Origin: Bacillota bacterium
Lineage (GTDB): Bacteria > Bacillota > Clostridia > Lachnospirales > Lachnospiraceae
Assembly: GCA_023398855.1 (NCBI GenBank)
Contig: JAEWRS010000066.1
Location: 1 to 8,665, forward strand
Direction of reading: 5' to 3'
DNA: 8,665 nt
This document shows positions 1 through 6,266 of the stretch, piece after piece. The first letter of the stretch is position 1, and each line of letters starts with the position of its first letter. The notes below the pieces were generated by a model. It was not told the DNA's origin, did not search any database, and worked only from the letters and a program-made list of their open reading frames with translations. The position numbers were made by a program, and so were the translations under genes.

Positions 1-49
1 CGCCCCTTTTATCTTCACTTGCGTTGCAAGTTCAGATAAGCTATATTAT
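1..49. repeat. Direct repeat copy 1 upstream of dnaE (cut by window edge)
   Basis: This 49-bp stretch recurs at 92-140 with a single difference (T at 46, C at 137). It contains an imperfect hairpin: TTATCT (9-14) pairs with AGATAA (34-39), a 2-nt mismatch follows, then ACTTGC (17-22) pairs with GCAAGT (26-31) around a GTT loop. The copy begins at the first base of the window, so its true left end is unknown; in copy 2 the bases just before (AAAAAGG) form a dyad with the CCCTTTT that follows, and this copy may share that. I see no open reading frame in it and no long T-run after the hairpin. It looks like a dispersed intergenic repeat or a duplicated regulatory element. Confidence 0.85.
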
Positions 50-70
50 GAAAAAAAGATATTTCATAAT
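45..70. repeat. Inverted repeat between the two direct repeats
   Basis: ATTATGAAA (45-53) and TTTCATAAT (62-70) are exact reverse complements separated by 8 nt, giving a 9-bp AT-rich stem. It overlaps the last bases of direct-repeat copy 1 and is not repeated after copy 2, so it belongs to this junction and not to the repeat. Its function is unknown. There is no T-tract, so it is not a convincing terminator. Confidence 0.6.
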
Positions 71-91
71 CGGATGGACGGGGAAAAAGGG

Positions 92-140
92 CGCCCCTTT
101 TATCTTCACTTGCGTTGCAAGTTCAGATAAGCTATACTAT
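92..140. repeat. Direct repeat copy 2 upstream of dnaE
   Basis: Second copy of the 49-bp repeat, offset 91 bp from the first and 48/49 identical. Its hairpin spans 100-130. Just to the left, AAAAGGG (85-91) and CCCTTTT (95-101) form a 7-bp inverted repeat around CGC, overlapping the start of the copy. Similarity stops abruptly at 141, so the duplicated unit has a sharp right border. It lies 90 bp upstream of the dnaE start codon and could be part of the dnaE promoter/leader or an inserted element. Confidence 0.85.
110..138 (+). promoter_or_regulatory. Promoter-like -35/-10 pair inside repeat copy 2 (possible dnaE promoter)
   Basis: TTGCGT (110-115) is followed by exactly 17 nt and TATACT (133-138), a good match to a sigma-A promoter. 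The same pair exists in copy 1 as TTGCGT (19-24), 17 nt, TATATT (42-47). The only base differing between the copies falls in the -10 hexamer. Initiation here would give a leader of about 85 nt before dnaE. The -35 overlaps the hairpin, so this may be coincidental. dnaE could also be read from genes upstream of the window. Confidence 0.35.
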
Positions 141-229
141 TTACAAAAGCAGTGGACCGTGTGAAACAGAATACCCAGGCCCTGGCGGGGGGATTAAGGT
201 ACACTTAAGTAAGAAGAAGGGAAAAACAA

Positions 230-3200
230 ATGGCATTTACACATTTACACGTCCATACGGAATATAGCCTGTTGGACGGCTCCTGTAAGATAAAAGAACT
301 TGTGTCCAGGGCAAAGGAACTTGGAATGGACAGCATGGCCATCACAGATCATGGCGTGATGTACGGCGTCATTGATTTTTACAGGGCGGCCAGAGAGGCG
401 GGAATAAAACCCATCATCGGGTGTGAGGTATACGTAACTTCGGGGTCCAGGTTTGACAGGGAAAACGTGGGAGGCGAGGATCGGTATTATCATCTGGTCT
501 TGTTGGCAGAGAATAACCAGGGTTACCAGAATTTGATGAAGATTGTCTCAAAAGGCTTTGTGGATGGATTTTATTATAAACCAAGAGTAGATTATGAGAC
601 TCTTAAAAAATACGGGGAAGGGATCATTGCATTAAGTGCCTGTCTGGCAGGAGAGGTTCAGAGACTGGTCAGCCGCGGCCAGTATGAGAAGGGAGTGGAG
701 GCCGCTTTTCGCTATCAGGATATATTCGGAAAGGGGAATTTCTTCTTAGAGCTTCAGGATCACGGGATACCGGCCCAGAACACGGTGAATCAGGGGCTTT
801 TGCGGATGAGTCATGAAACAGGGATTGATTTGGTGGCGACCAATGATATACATTATACCTATGCAGAGGATACCACGCCTCATGACATCCTGCTTTGCAT
901 CCAGACCGGAAAAAAGGTATCTGATGAAAACCGTATGCGCTATGAAGGAGGCCAGTATTACTGCAAATCCGAAGAGGAGATGCGGAAGCTTTTTTCCTAT
1001 GCAGGAGAAGCCATTGACAATACCTGGAAGATTGCCAAACGGTGTAATGTGGATATAGAGTTCGGTGTGACCAAGCTGCCCAAATACGATGTGCCGGAAG
1101 AATATGATTCCTGGTCGTATTTAAACAAGCTTTGCCTGGAAGGCTTTGAACACCATTACCCACAGGATGACGGAACGTTAAAAGAAAGGCTTGATTATGA
1201 GCTTCATGTCATTCACACCATGGGATATGTGGACTATTTCCTGATCGTATGGGATTTCATCCACTATGCCAGATCCATTGACATCATTGTAGGACCAGGG
1301 CGAGGCTCCGCGGCAGGGAGTATTGTATCTTACTGCCTGGGTATTACAAACATCGATCCAATCCGCCATAACCTGCTGTTTGAGAGGTTCCTAAATCCGG
1401 AACGTATTTCCATGCCAGATATTGATGTGGATTTCTGCTATGAACGCCGGCAGGAGGTCATTGATTATGTGGTTGAGAAATACGGGAAGGACCAGGTGGT
1501 CCAGATCGTGACGTTTGGTACACTGGCTGCCAAAGGTGTGGTGAGAGATGTGGGAAGGGTGCTTGACATGCCCTATGCCCGGTGTGACATCATTGCAAAG
1601 ATGATCCCAGGAGATCTTGGTATGACTCTTGAAAAAGCTTTACGGCAAAGCCCTGATTTGAGAAATGCATACGAGGGAGATCCTGAGGTCAAATATCTCA
1701 TTGATATGTCCATGCGTCTGGAGGGACTGCCCAGACATACCTCTATGCACGCAGCAGGAGTAGTTATCAGCCGGACTTCAGTGGATGAATATGTTCCTCT
1801 CTCAAGAGCTGCTGACGGAACCATTACCACACAGTTTACCATGACAACCTTGGAAGAGCTTGGACTATTAAAAATGGATTTCCTGGGACTGCGTACTTTG
1901 ACTGTTATCCAGAATGCGGTCAAAGCCATCGGGAGAAACAGGAACTTATCCATTGATATAGACCAGATCGATTATAATGATAAGGCAGTTTTAAATTCCA
2001 TTGGTACCGGAAGGGATGATGGGGTGTTTCAGCTGGAAAGCTCTGGAATGAAGAGCTTTATGAAGGAGTTAAAACCGGAAAGCCTGGAAGATATTATAGC
2101 TGGGATTTCCCTTTACCGGCCTGGCCCAATGGACTTTATCCCAAAGTATTTAAAAGGAAAGAATGACCGGAATTCCATTACGTATGAATGCGTCCAGCTG
2201 GAACCCATCCTGAACCCTACCTATGGCTGTATCGTGTACCAGGAGCAGGTAATGCAGATTGTCAGAGATCTGGCCGGTTATACCATGGGCCGCAGCGACC
2301 TGGTTCGAAGAGCAATGTCAAAAAAGAAAACCTCTGTCATGGAAAAGGAAAGGCAGAACTTTGTTTATGGAAATGTGCAGGAGGATGTGGCAGGGTGCAT
2401 TTCCAATGGGATTGATGAAAAAACGGCAAATCACATCTATGATGAGATGATTGATTTCGCTAAATATGCCTTTAATAAGTCCCATGCGGCAGCCTATGCG
2501 GTGGTGTCTTATCAAACTGCTTTTTTAAAATATTACTATCCCCAGGAATTTATGGCGGCTCTTCTCACCTCTGTCATGGACAATGTATCCAAGGTGTCGG
2601 AATACATTTTAAGCTGCAGGCAAATGGGAATTTCCATTCTTCCGCCGGATATTAATGAAGGAGAAAGCGGATTTTCAGTTTCCGGACGTTTCATCCGTTA
2701 TGGCCTTTCTGCCATTCGGAGCGTGGGAAAATCCGTTGTGGAGCTGATCGTGGCAGAGCGGGAGCAAAATGGTCTGTATCACGATTTGGAAGACTTCATT
2801 GACCGTATGAGTAATAAAGAGGTGAACAAAAGGACTCTGGAAAATTTCATAAAATCCGGTGCATTGGATACCCTTCCCGGTACCAGAAAGCAGAAGCTCC
2901 TCACCGCACCAGAGCTTTTGGAGCAGAGGAACAAGGAACGGAAGAATACCATGGAAGGCCAGATGACCTTATTTGATATTGCAGGAGAAGAAGAAAAGAC
3001 CCATTTTCAGGTAACCTTTCCTGATGTGGGGGAATTTTTAAAAGAAGATCTTCTTGCATTCGAAAAAGAGACTCTTGGCATTTATTTAAGCGGGCATCCT
3101 ATGGAAGCCTTTGAATCCACATGGAGGAATAATATTACCGCCATAACGACAGATTTTGTTGTGGACGAGGAGATCGGAAAAGCCGGTGTGGCTGATGGGG

Positions 3201-3712
3201 CTTATGTTACCGTCGGAGGCATGATTACCGGAAAAACTGTAAAAACTACCAGAAACAATAAAATGATGGCATTTATCACCTTAGAAGATCTGGCAGGGGC
3301 TGTAGAGGTAATCGTGTTTCCTAAGGATTACGAGAGTAAGAGAGAGCTTTTTGTGGAGGATTCCAAGATATTTATACAGGGAAGAGTTTCGGTCGGCGAA
3401 GACCCGGTGGGAAAGCTGATCTGTGAGCGGGTCACCCCATTTACCGCCCTGCCTAAAGAGCTTTGGCTGAAATTTCCTGATAAGGAATCCTATATGGCTG
3501 TGGAGAGAGAAATTTTAGACGATTTAAAGGAATCAGAAGGTGATGATTCCGTCATTATTTATCTGGAAAAAGAGCGGGCCAGAAAGGTCTTACCGGCAAA
3601 TCGGAATGTGAATGCATCAGGAAGACTTAAGGACGAATTAGTAAAAAAACTTGGTGAAAAAAATGTCAGGATCGTGGAAAAAAAACTTGAAAAGATTGGT
3701 AAAATGAATTAA
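230..3712 (+). CDS. dnaE: DNA polymerase III alpha subunit (DnaE)
   Basis: Replicative C-family DNA polymerase that extends primers in the cytoplasm as part of the Pol III holoenzyme; Firmicutes usually also carry PolC, which is not seen here. The 1160-aa length is normal. An N-terminal PHP domain (about 1-210) has HLHVHTEYS, TDH (39-41) and NDIHY (205-209). The palm has GPGRGS (355-360) and PDIDVDF with D399 and D401, and the third catalytic aspartate is D550 in KMDFLGL. The fingers include YRPGPM and the YQEQVM region (from about 670). A helix-hairpin-helix lies near 820-845, a QMTLF clamp-binding motif at 911-915 and an OB-fold at about 990-1070. The ATG is preceded by AGAAGG (215-220) at 9-nt spacing and the PHP motif begins at residue 5, which fixes the start. 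No frameshift or lost domain is visible. pfkA follows after 65 bp without a terminator, so the two may be partly co-transcribed. Confidence 0.98.
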   Translation: MAFTHLHVHTEYSLLDGSCKIKELVSRAKELGMDSMAITDHGVMYGVIDFYRAAREAGIKPIIGCEVYVTSGSRFDRENVGGEDRYYHLVLLAENNQGYQNLMKIVSKGFVDGFYYKPRVDYETLKKYGEGIIALSACLAGEVQRLVSRGQYEKGVEAAFRYQDIFGKGNFFLELQDHGIPAQNTVNQGLLRMSHETGIDLVATNDIHYTYAEDTTPHDILLCIQTGKKVSDENRMRYEGGQYYCKSEEEMRKLFSYAGEAIDNTWKIAKRCNVDIEFGVTKLPKYDVPEEYDSWSYLNKLCLEGFEHHYPQDDGTLKERLDYELHVIHTMGYVDYFLIVWDFIHYARSIDIIVGPGRGSAAGSIVSYCLGITNIDPIRHNLLFERFLNPERISMPDIDVDFCYERRQEVIDYVVEKYGKDQVVQIVTFGTLAAKGVVRDVGRVLDMPYARCDIIAKMIPGDLGMTLEKALRQSPDLRNAYEGDPEVKYLIDMSMRLEGLPRHTSMHAAGVVISRTSVDEYVPLSRAADGTITTQFTMTTLEELGLLKMDFLGLRTLTVIQNAVKAIGRNRNLSIDIDQIDYNDKAVLNSIGTGRDDGVFQLESSGMKSFMKELKPESLEDIIAGISLYRPGPMDFIPKYLKGKNDRNSITYECVQLEPILNPTYGCIVYQEQVMQIVRDLAGYTMGRSDLVRRAMSKKKTSVMEKERQNFVYGNVQEDVAGCISNGIDEKTANHIYDEMIDFAKYAFNKSHAAAYAVVSYQTAFLKYYYPQEFMAALLTSVMDNVSKVSEYILSCRQMGISILPPDINEGESGFSVSGRFIRYGLSAIRSVGKSVVELIVAEREQNGLYHDLEDFIDRMSNKEVNKRTLENFIKSGALDTLPGTRKQKLLTAPELLEQRNKERKNTMEGQMTLFDIAGEEEKTHFQVTFPDVGEFLKEDLLAFEKETLGIYLSGHPMEAFESTWRNNITAITTDFVVDEEIGKAGVADGAYVTVGGMITGKTVKTTRNNKMMAFITLEDLAGAVEVIVFPKDYESKRELFVEDSKIFIQGRVSVGEDPVGKLICERVTPFTALPKELWLKFPDKESYMAVEREILDDLKESEGDDSVIIYLEKERARKVLPANRNVNASGRLKDELVKKLGEKNVRIVEKKLEKIGKMN

Positions 3713-3715
3713 AAT
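3687..3715 (+). promoter_or_regulatory. Candidate sigma-A promoter for pfkA overlapping the dnaE stop
   Basis: TTGAAA (3687-3692), a 17-nt spacer and TAAAAT (3710-3715) match the sigma-A pattern well. The -10 hexamer begins on the TAA stop codon of dnaE (3710-3712). Initiation near 3722 would leave a leader of about 55 nt before the pfkA ATG. The region is A-rich, so chance matches are more likely, but spacing and both hexamers are good. It would let pfkA be expressed at glycolytic levels independently of the replication gene upstream. Confidence 0.5.
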
Positions 3716-3777
3716 ACAACATGTATGCAATGTGAAACTTACAAAAACAGATATCCGTGAATCAGGAGGAAGCTACT

Positions 3778-4752
3778 ATGGCAAAACAAGTGAAAACCAT
3801 CGGCGTATTAACTAGCGGCGGCGATGCACCAGGTATGAATGCTGCGATCCGTGCTATTGTCAGGACTGCAATCCATAAGGGATTGGAAGTAAAGGGGATC
3901 ATGAGAGGATACGCAGGCCTTCTGCAGGAAGAAATCGTTGATATGAACAGCACCAGCGTATCCGATATCATTCACCGTGGCGGAACCGTTTTATATACAG
4001 CCAGATGCCAGGAGTTCACCACTGCTGAAGGGCAGAAAAAAGGTGCTGAGATCTGCAGAAAGCATAATATTGATGGTATAGTAGTCATCGGAGGTGACGG
4101 ATCCTTCCGGGGCGCAGGAAAATTATCTGCACTTGGAATCAATACCATCGGACTTCCCGGAACTATTGATTTAGATATTGCCTGTACCGATTACACCATT
4201 GGCTTTGACACGGCTGTTAATACCGCTATGGAGGCCATAGATAAGGTACGGGATACCTCCACATCCCATGAACGCTGCAGTATTATTGAAGTAATGGGAC
4301 GTAATGCAGGCTATATTGCCCTTTGGTGCGGCTTTGCCAACGGTGCAGAAGATATTCTTATACCAGAACGATATGACGGAGATGAACAGGCTCTTATTAA
4401 CCGCATCATTGAGAACAGGAAGCGGGGGAAAAAACACCATATTATCATCAATGCAGAGGGGATTGGTCATTCCTCCTCCATGGCAAAGAGGATTGAAGCA
4501 GCGACAGGCATTGAAACCAGAGCAACCATTCTGGGTCATATGCAAAGAGGCGGTGCACCTACCTGTAAGGACCGGGTCTATGCATCCATTATGGGCGCAA
4601 GGGCAGTGGAACTTCTCTGTGAGGGAAAAAGCAACCGTGTGATAGGGTATAAGCATGGAGAATTTGTGGATCTGGATATTCAGGAAGCCCTTAGCATGAC
4701 AAAGGATATCCCTGAGGATCAGTACCAGATCTGTAAAATGCTTGTGAGATAA
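3778..4752 (+). CDS. pfkA: ATP-dependent 6-phosphofructokinase
   Basis: Phosphorylates fructose 6-phosphate to fructose 1,6-bisphosphate using ATP, the committed step of cytoplasmic glycolysis; the family is usually an allosteric homotetramer. The 324-aa length is typical. The nucleotide loop SGGDAPGMN lies at 13-21, the GGDGS motif at 105-109 and the catalytic loop TIDLD at 129-133 with D131 as the base. Gly at 108 and the Gly in PGTID correspond to E. coli G104 and G124, which mark ATP rather than pyrophosphate use. MGRNAGYIA and a basic RGKKHH effector-site segment follow. The usual TIDND has Leu in place of Asn (L132), which I believe is common in Lachnospiraceae. The ATG at 3778 has AGGAGGA (3764-3770) 7 nt upstream; an in-frame GTG at 3757 would add seven residues but has no ribosome binding site. 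A strong terminator follows 113 bp after the stop. Confidence 0.97.
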   Translation: MAKQVKTIGVLTSGGDAPGMNAAIRAIVRTAIHKGLEVKGIMRGYAGLLQEEIVDMNSTSVSDIIHRGGTVLYTARCQEFTTAEGQKKGAEICRKHNIDGIVVIGGDGSFRGAGKLSALGINTIGLPGTIDLDIACTDYTIGFDTAVNTAMEAIDKVRDTSTSHERCSIIEVMGRNAGYIALWCGFANGAEDILIPERYDGDEQALINRIIENRKRGKKHHIIINAEGIGHSSSMAKRIEAATGIETRATILGHMQRGGAPTCKDRVYASIMGARAVELLCEGKSNRVIGYKHGEFVDLDIQEALSMTKDIPEDQYQICKMLVR

Positions 4753-4865
4753 GGACACAGCAGATAGCCTCACAGCCGGATCGTCAACATCCACAGGGCG
4801 CCTATGGGCATGAAGTGTGAACTCATCTTTGTGGAAGAGATACTGGGATATTAATAAATGAAATC
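4753..4865 (+). other. Gap between the pfkA stop and its terminator, no convincing gene
   Basis: This part of the 314-bp gap between pfkA and the GH105 gene lies before the terminator and would be in the pfkA 3' untranslated region. One frame is open from the codon after a TAG (4765-4767) to a TAA at 4852-4854. Its last part reads MGMKCELIFVEEILGY from an ATG at 4804. No ribosome binding site precedes that ATG and I recognise no family. It could be a tiny remnant of a lost gene or plain untranslated sequence. I see no RNA gene or clear riboswitch. Confidence 0.3.
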
Positions 4866-4919
4866 GGCGGGAACAAACGGGACTTTTTAATGAAATCCCG
4901 GCTGTTTCCCGCCTTTTTT
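4866..4919 (+). terminator. Rho-independent terminator after pfkA
   Basis: GGCGGGAA (from 4866) pairs with TTTCCCGCC (ending 4913). The inner arms also pair (ACGGGA against TCCCGG-type bases) after a small bulge, forming a long G+C-rich stem. Six T residues (4914-4919) follow directly. This is a classic intrinsic terminator on the + strand, ending the dnaE/pfkA block and insulating the downstream carbohydrate gene. Confidence 0.9.
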
Positions 4920-4955
4920 CGTATGAGAACAATAAGAATATTTCTTTAAGGGGAT

Positions 4956-4984
4956 TTGACAACCGGGATTTTTCCGGTTATGCT
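4956..4984 (+). promoter_or_regulatory. Sigma-A promoter of the GH105 gene with palindrome in the spacer
   Basis: A perfect -35 TTGACA (4956-4961), a 17-nt spacer and -10 TATGCT (4979-4984) lie about 85 bp before the GH105 start codon and just after the pfkA terminator. The spacer is nearly filled by the inverted repeat AACCGG (4961-4966) / CCGGTT (4974-4979), with 7 nt between the arms. Another CCGGTT occurs at 5029-5034 in the leader. A repressor or activator bound there would directly affect RNA polymerase, so this is a good operator candidate; the protein that binds is unknown. Confidence 0.75.
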
Positions 4985-5066
4985 GATATAAGACTGACCG
5001 AAGATGGCTGGAAAAGCCTGGTAACGATCCGGTTGACAAGGGACAAAAAGCAAGGAGAAAAAGAGT

Positions 5067-6200
5067 ATGGATGTAATTGAACGGTATATCAATGAATTGA
5101 TGGAAAAGAGCACGCCAGACCGTCCGGTCTGGAATATCGAGAAACTGCTCCAGGGAGAGAAGGCAGGCTGGAATTACATAGACGGCTGTATGATCAAATC
5201 CATTATAGAAATGTACGCCATTACCGGAGATTTAAAATATCTGGAATTTGCTGACACATTTATCGATTACCGGGTGAGAGAGGATGGAACCATAGACGGG
5301 TATGATGTAGAGGAACGGAATATCGATAATGTCAACGCCGGGAAGACTCTGTTTGAACTCTATGATCTGATTGGAAAAGAAAAATACAGAAAGGCCATTG
5401 ATCTGGTTTACAGCCAGATTGGCAAAATGCCCCGCACCCAGGAAGGAAACTTCTGGCACAAAAATATTTATCCTCACCAGGTCTGGCTGGACGGCCTGTA
5501 CATGTGCCAGCCATTTTATATGGAGTATGAGACACGGTTTCATAATAAGAAGAATTGCGGAGATATTTACCGCCAGTTTGCTAATGTGGTACAGATCATG
5601 AGAGATACGGAAACCGGACTTTATTACCATGCTTACGATTCTTCCAGAGAGATGTTCTGGTGTGATAAGGTGACGGGACTGTCCCAGAATTTCTGGCTGA
5701 GAGCCTTAGGCTGGTATGCCATGGCTCTTTTGGATACCATGGACAAAGCAGATAAGTCAGACGGACAAAGCATGAAGCTTATGGAAGAAGCGTTTGTGGA
5801 CCTGATTGACTCCATGCTGAAATATCAGGATGAAAGCGGTATGTGGTATCAGGTGGTTAACTTAGGAGGCATGGACCGGAATTACCTGGAGACCAGCGGA
5901 AGCGCCATTTTTTCCTATGCTATATTAAAGGGAGTCCGTTTAGGCTATCTCCCGGAATCTTACGCAGTACATGGGAAAAAGGCCTTCCAAGGAATCTGTC
6001 GGACCTATCTTCATCTGGAAGAAGGGAATATGAGCCTGGGAGGGATCTGTCTGGTGGCAGGGCTTGGAGGTAAAGACAGGAGAAGCGGGACATATGAGTA
6101 TTACATGTCCGAGCCTGTTGTAAAGGATGATGCAAAGGGAGTAGGCCCTTTCCTTCTGGCCTATACGGAAATGAGAAGAACCGGGTGGGTATATCATTAA
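5067..6200 (+). CDS. GH105 unsaturated rhamnogalacturonyl hydrolase (YteR/YesR-like)
   Basis: Hydrolyses the terminal 4,5-unsaturated galacturonic acid from oligosaccharides released by pectin or rhamnogalacturonan lyases. The family hydrates the double bond rather than using a standard retaining/inverting mechanism. The 377-aa protein matches the usual length of about 370. Residues lining the B. subtilis YteR active site (recalled as D88, K133, W141, D143, H189, W211, R213, W217) are all found one position earlier: D87, K132, W140, D142, H188, W210, R212, W216. D142, in QVWLDGLYM, would be the general acid/base. There is no signal peptide or membrane segment, so it acts in the cytoplasm on imported oligosaccharide. 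The start has AAGGAG (5052-5057) with 9-nt spacing. Tandem TAA stops end the gene. It is transcribed alone from its own promoter and converges on the AraC gene. The exact glycan (RG-I, homogalacturonan or another unsaturated uronide) cannot be decided here. Confidence 0.92.
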   Translation: MDVIERYINELMEKSTPDRPVWNIEKLLQGEKAGWNYIDGCMIKSIIEMYAITGDLKYLEFADTFIDYRVREDGTIDGYDVEERNIDNVNAGKTLFELYDLIGKEKYRKAIDLVYSQIGKMPRTQEGNFWHKNIYPHQVWLDGLYMCQPFYMEYETRFHNKKNCGDIYRQFANVVQIMRDTETGLYYHAYDSSREMFWCDKVTGLSQNFWLRALGWYAMALLDTMDKADKSDGQSMKLMEEAFVDLIDSMLKYQDESGMWYQVVNLGGMDRNYLETSGSAIFSYAILKGVRLGYLPESYAVHGKKAFQGICRTYLHLEEGNMSLGGICLVAGLGGKDRRSGTYEYYMSEPVVKDDAKGVGPFLLAYTEMRRTGWVYH

Positions 6201-6221
6201 TAAGAAAACAGATAAACACAT

Positions 6222-6258
6222 GGGGATTGCAGTGCCGGTTATCCGGACTGCAATCCCC
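6222..6258. terminator. Long hairpin between convergent genes, probable bidirectional terminator
   Basis: GGGGATTGCAGT (6222-6233), a bulged G, and CCGG (6235-6238) pair perfectly with CCGG and ACTGCAATCCCC (6243-6258) around a TTAT loop: 16 bp with one bulge. It begins 21 bp after the GH105 stop and ends 8 bp before the end of the AraC gene on the other strand, the usual place for a shared terminator. The T-tracts are poor on both sides (AAATTATATT on +, ATGTGTTTATC on -), so it may work as a weak terminator or mainly protect 3' ends. Confidence 0.65.
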
Positions 6259-6266
6259 AAATTATA

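Noticed and set aside
1..140. CRISPR-like array
   Set aside because: There are only two repeat units, with a single 42-bp spacer that itself contains dyads, no further units to the right and no cas genes. The 49-bp repeat with promoter-like content does not fit an array.
152..208. Short frame from GTG at 152 (18 codons, ending ALAGGLRYT) upstream of dnaE
   Set aside because: No ribosome binding site precedes it, it is very short, and it matches nothing recognised. It could be the tail of a former upstream gene, but the evidence is too thin.
669..1163. 164-codon open frame on the minus strand inside dnaE
   Set aside because: It is fully antisense to the PHP/palm part of dnaE, has a low-complexity, Trp/Ser/Pro-rich translation and matches no family. 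A shadow frame.
1573..1953. 126-codon minus-strand frame inside dnaE
   Set aside because: Antisense to the conserved polymerase core, with no domain and no start signal. A shadow frame.
3757..3777. Upstream GTG start for pfkA at 3757
   Set aside because: It lacks a ribosome binding site and its extension contains the AGGAGGA that serves the ATG at 3778; the family N-terminus also fits the later start.
4171..4962. Long open frame of 263 codons on the minus strand opposite pfkA
   Set aside because: It lies antisense to an unmistakable pfkA and runs through its terminator and the GH105 promoter. Its translation is rich in Cys/His/Phe with no recognisable domain, and no ribosome binding site supports it. 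It is a shadow of pfkA codon usage.
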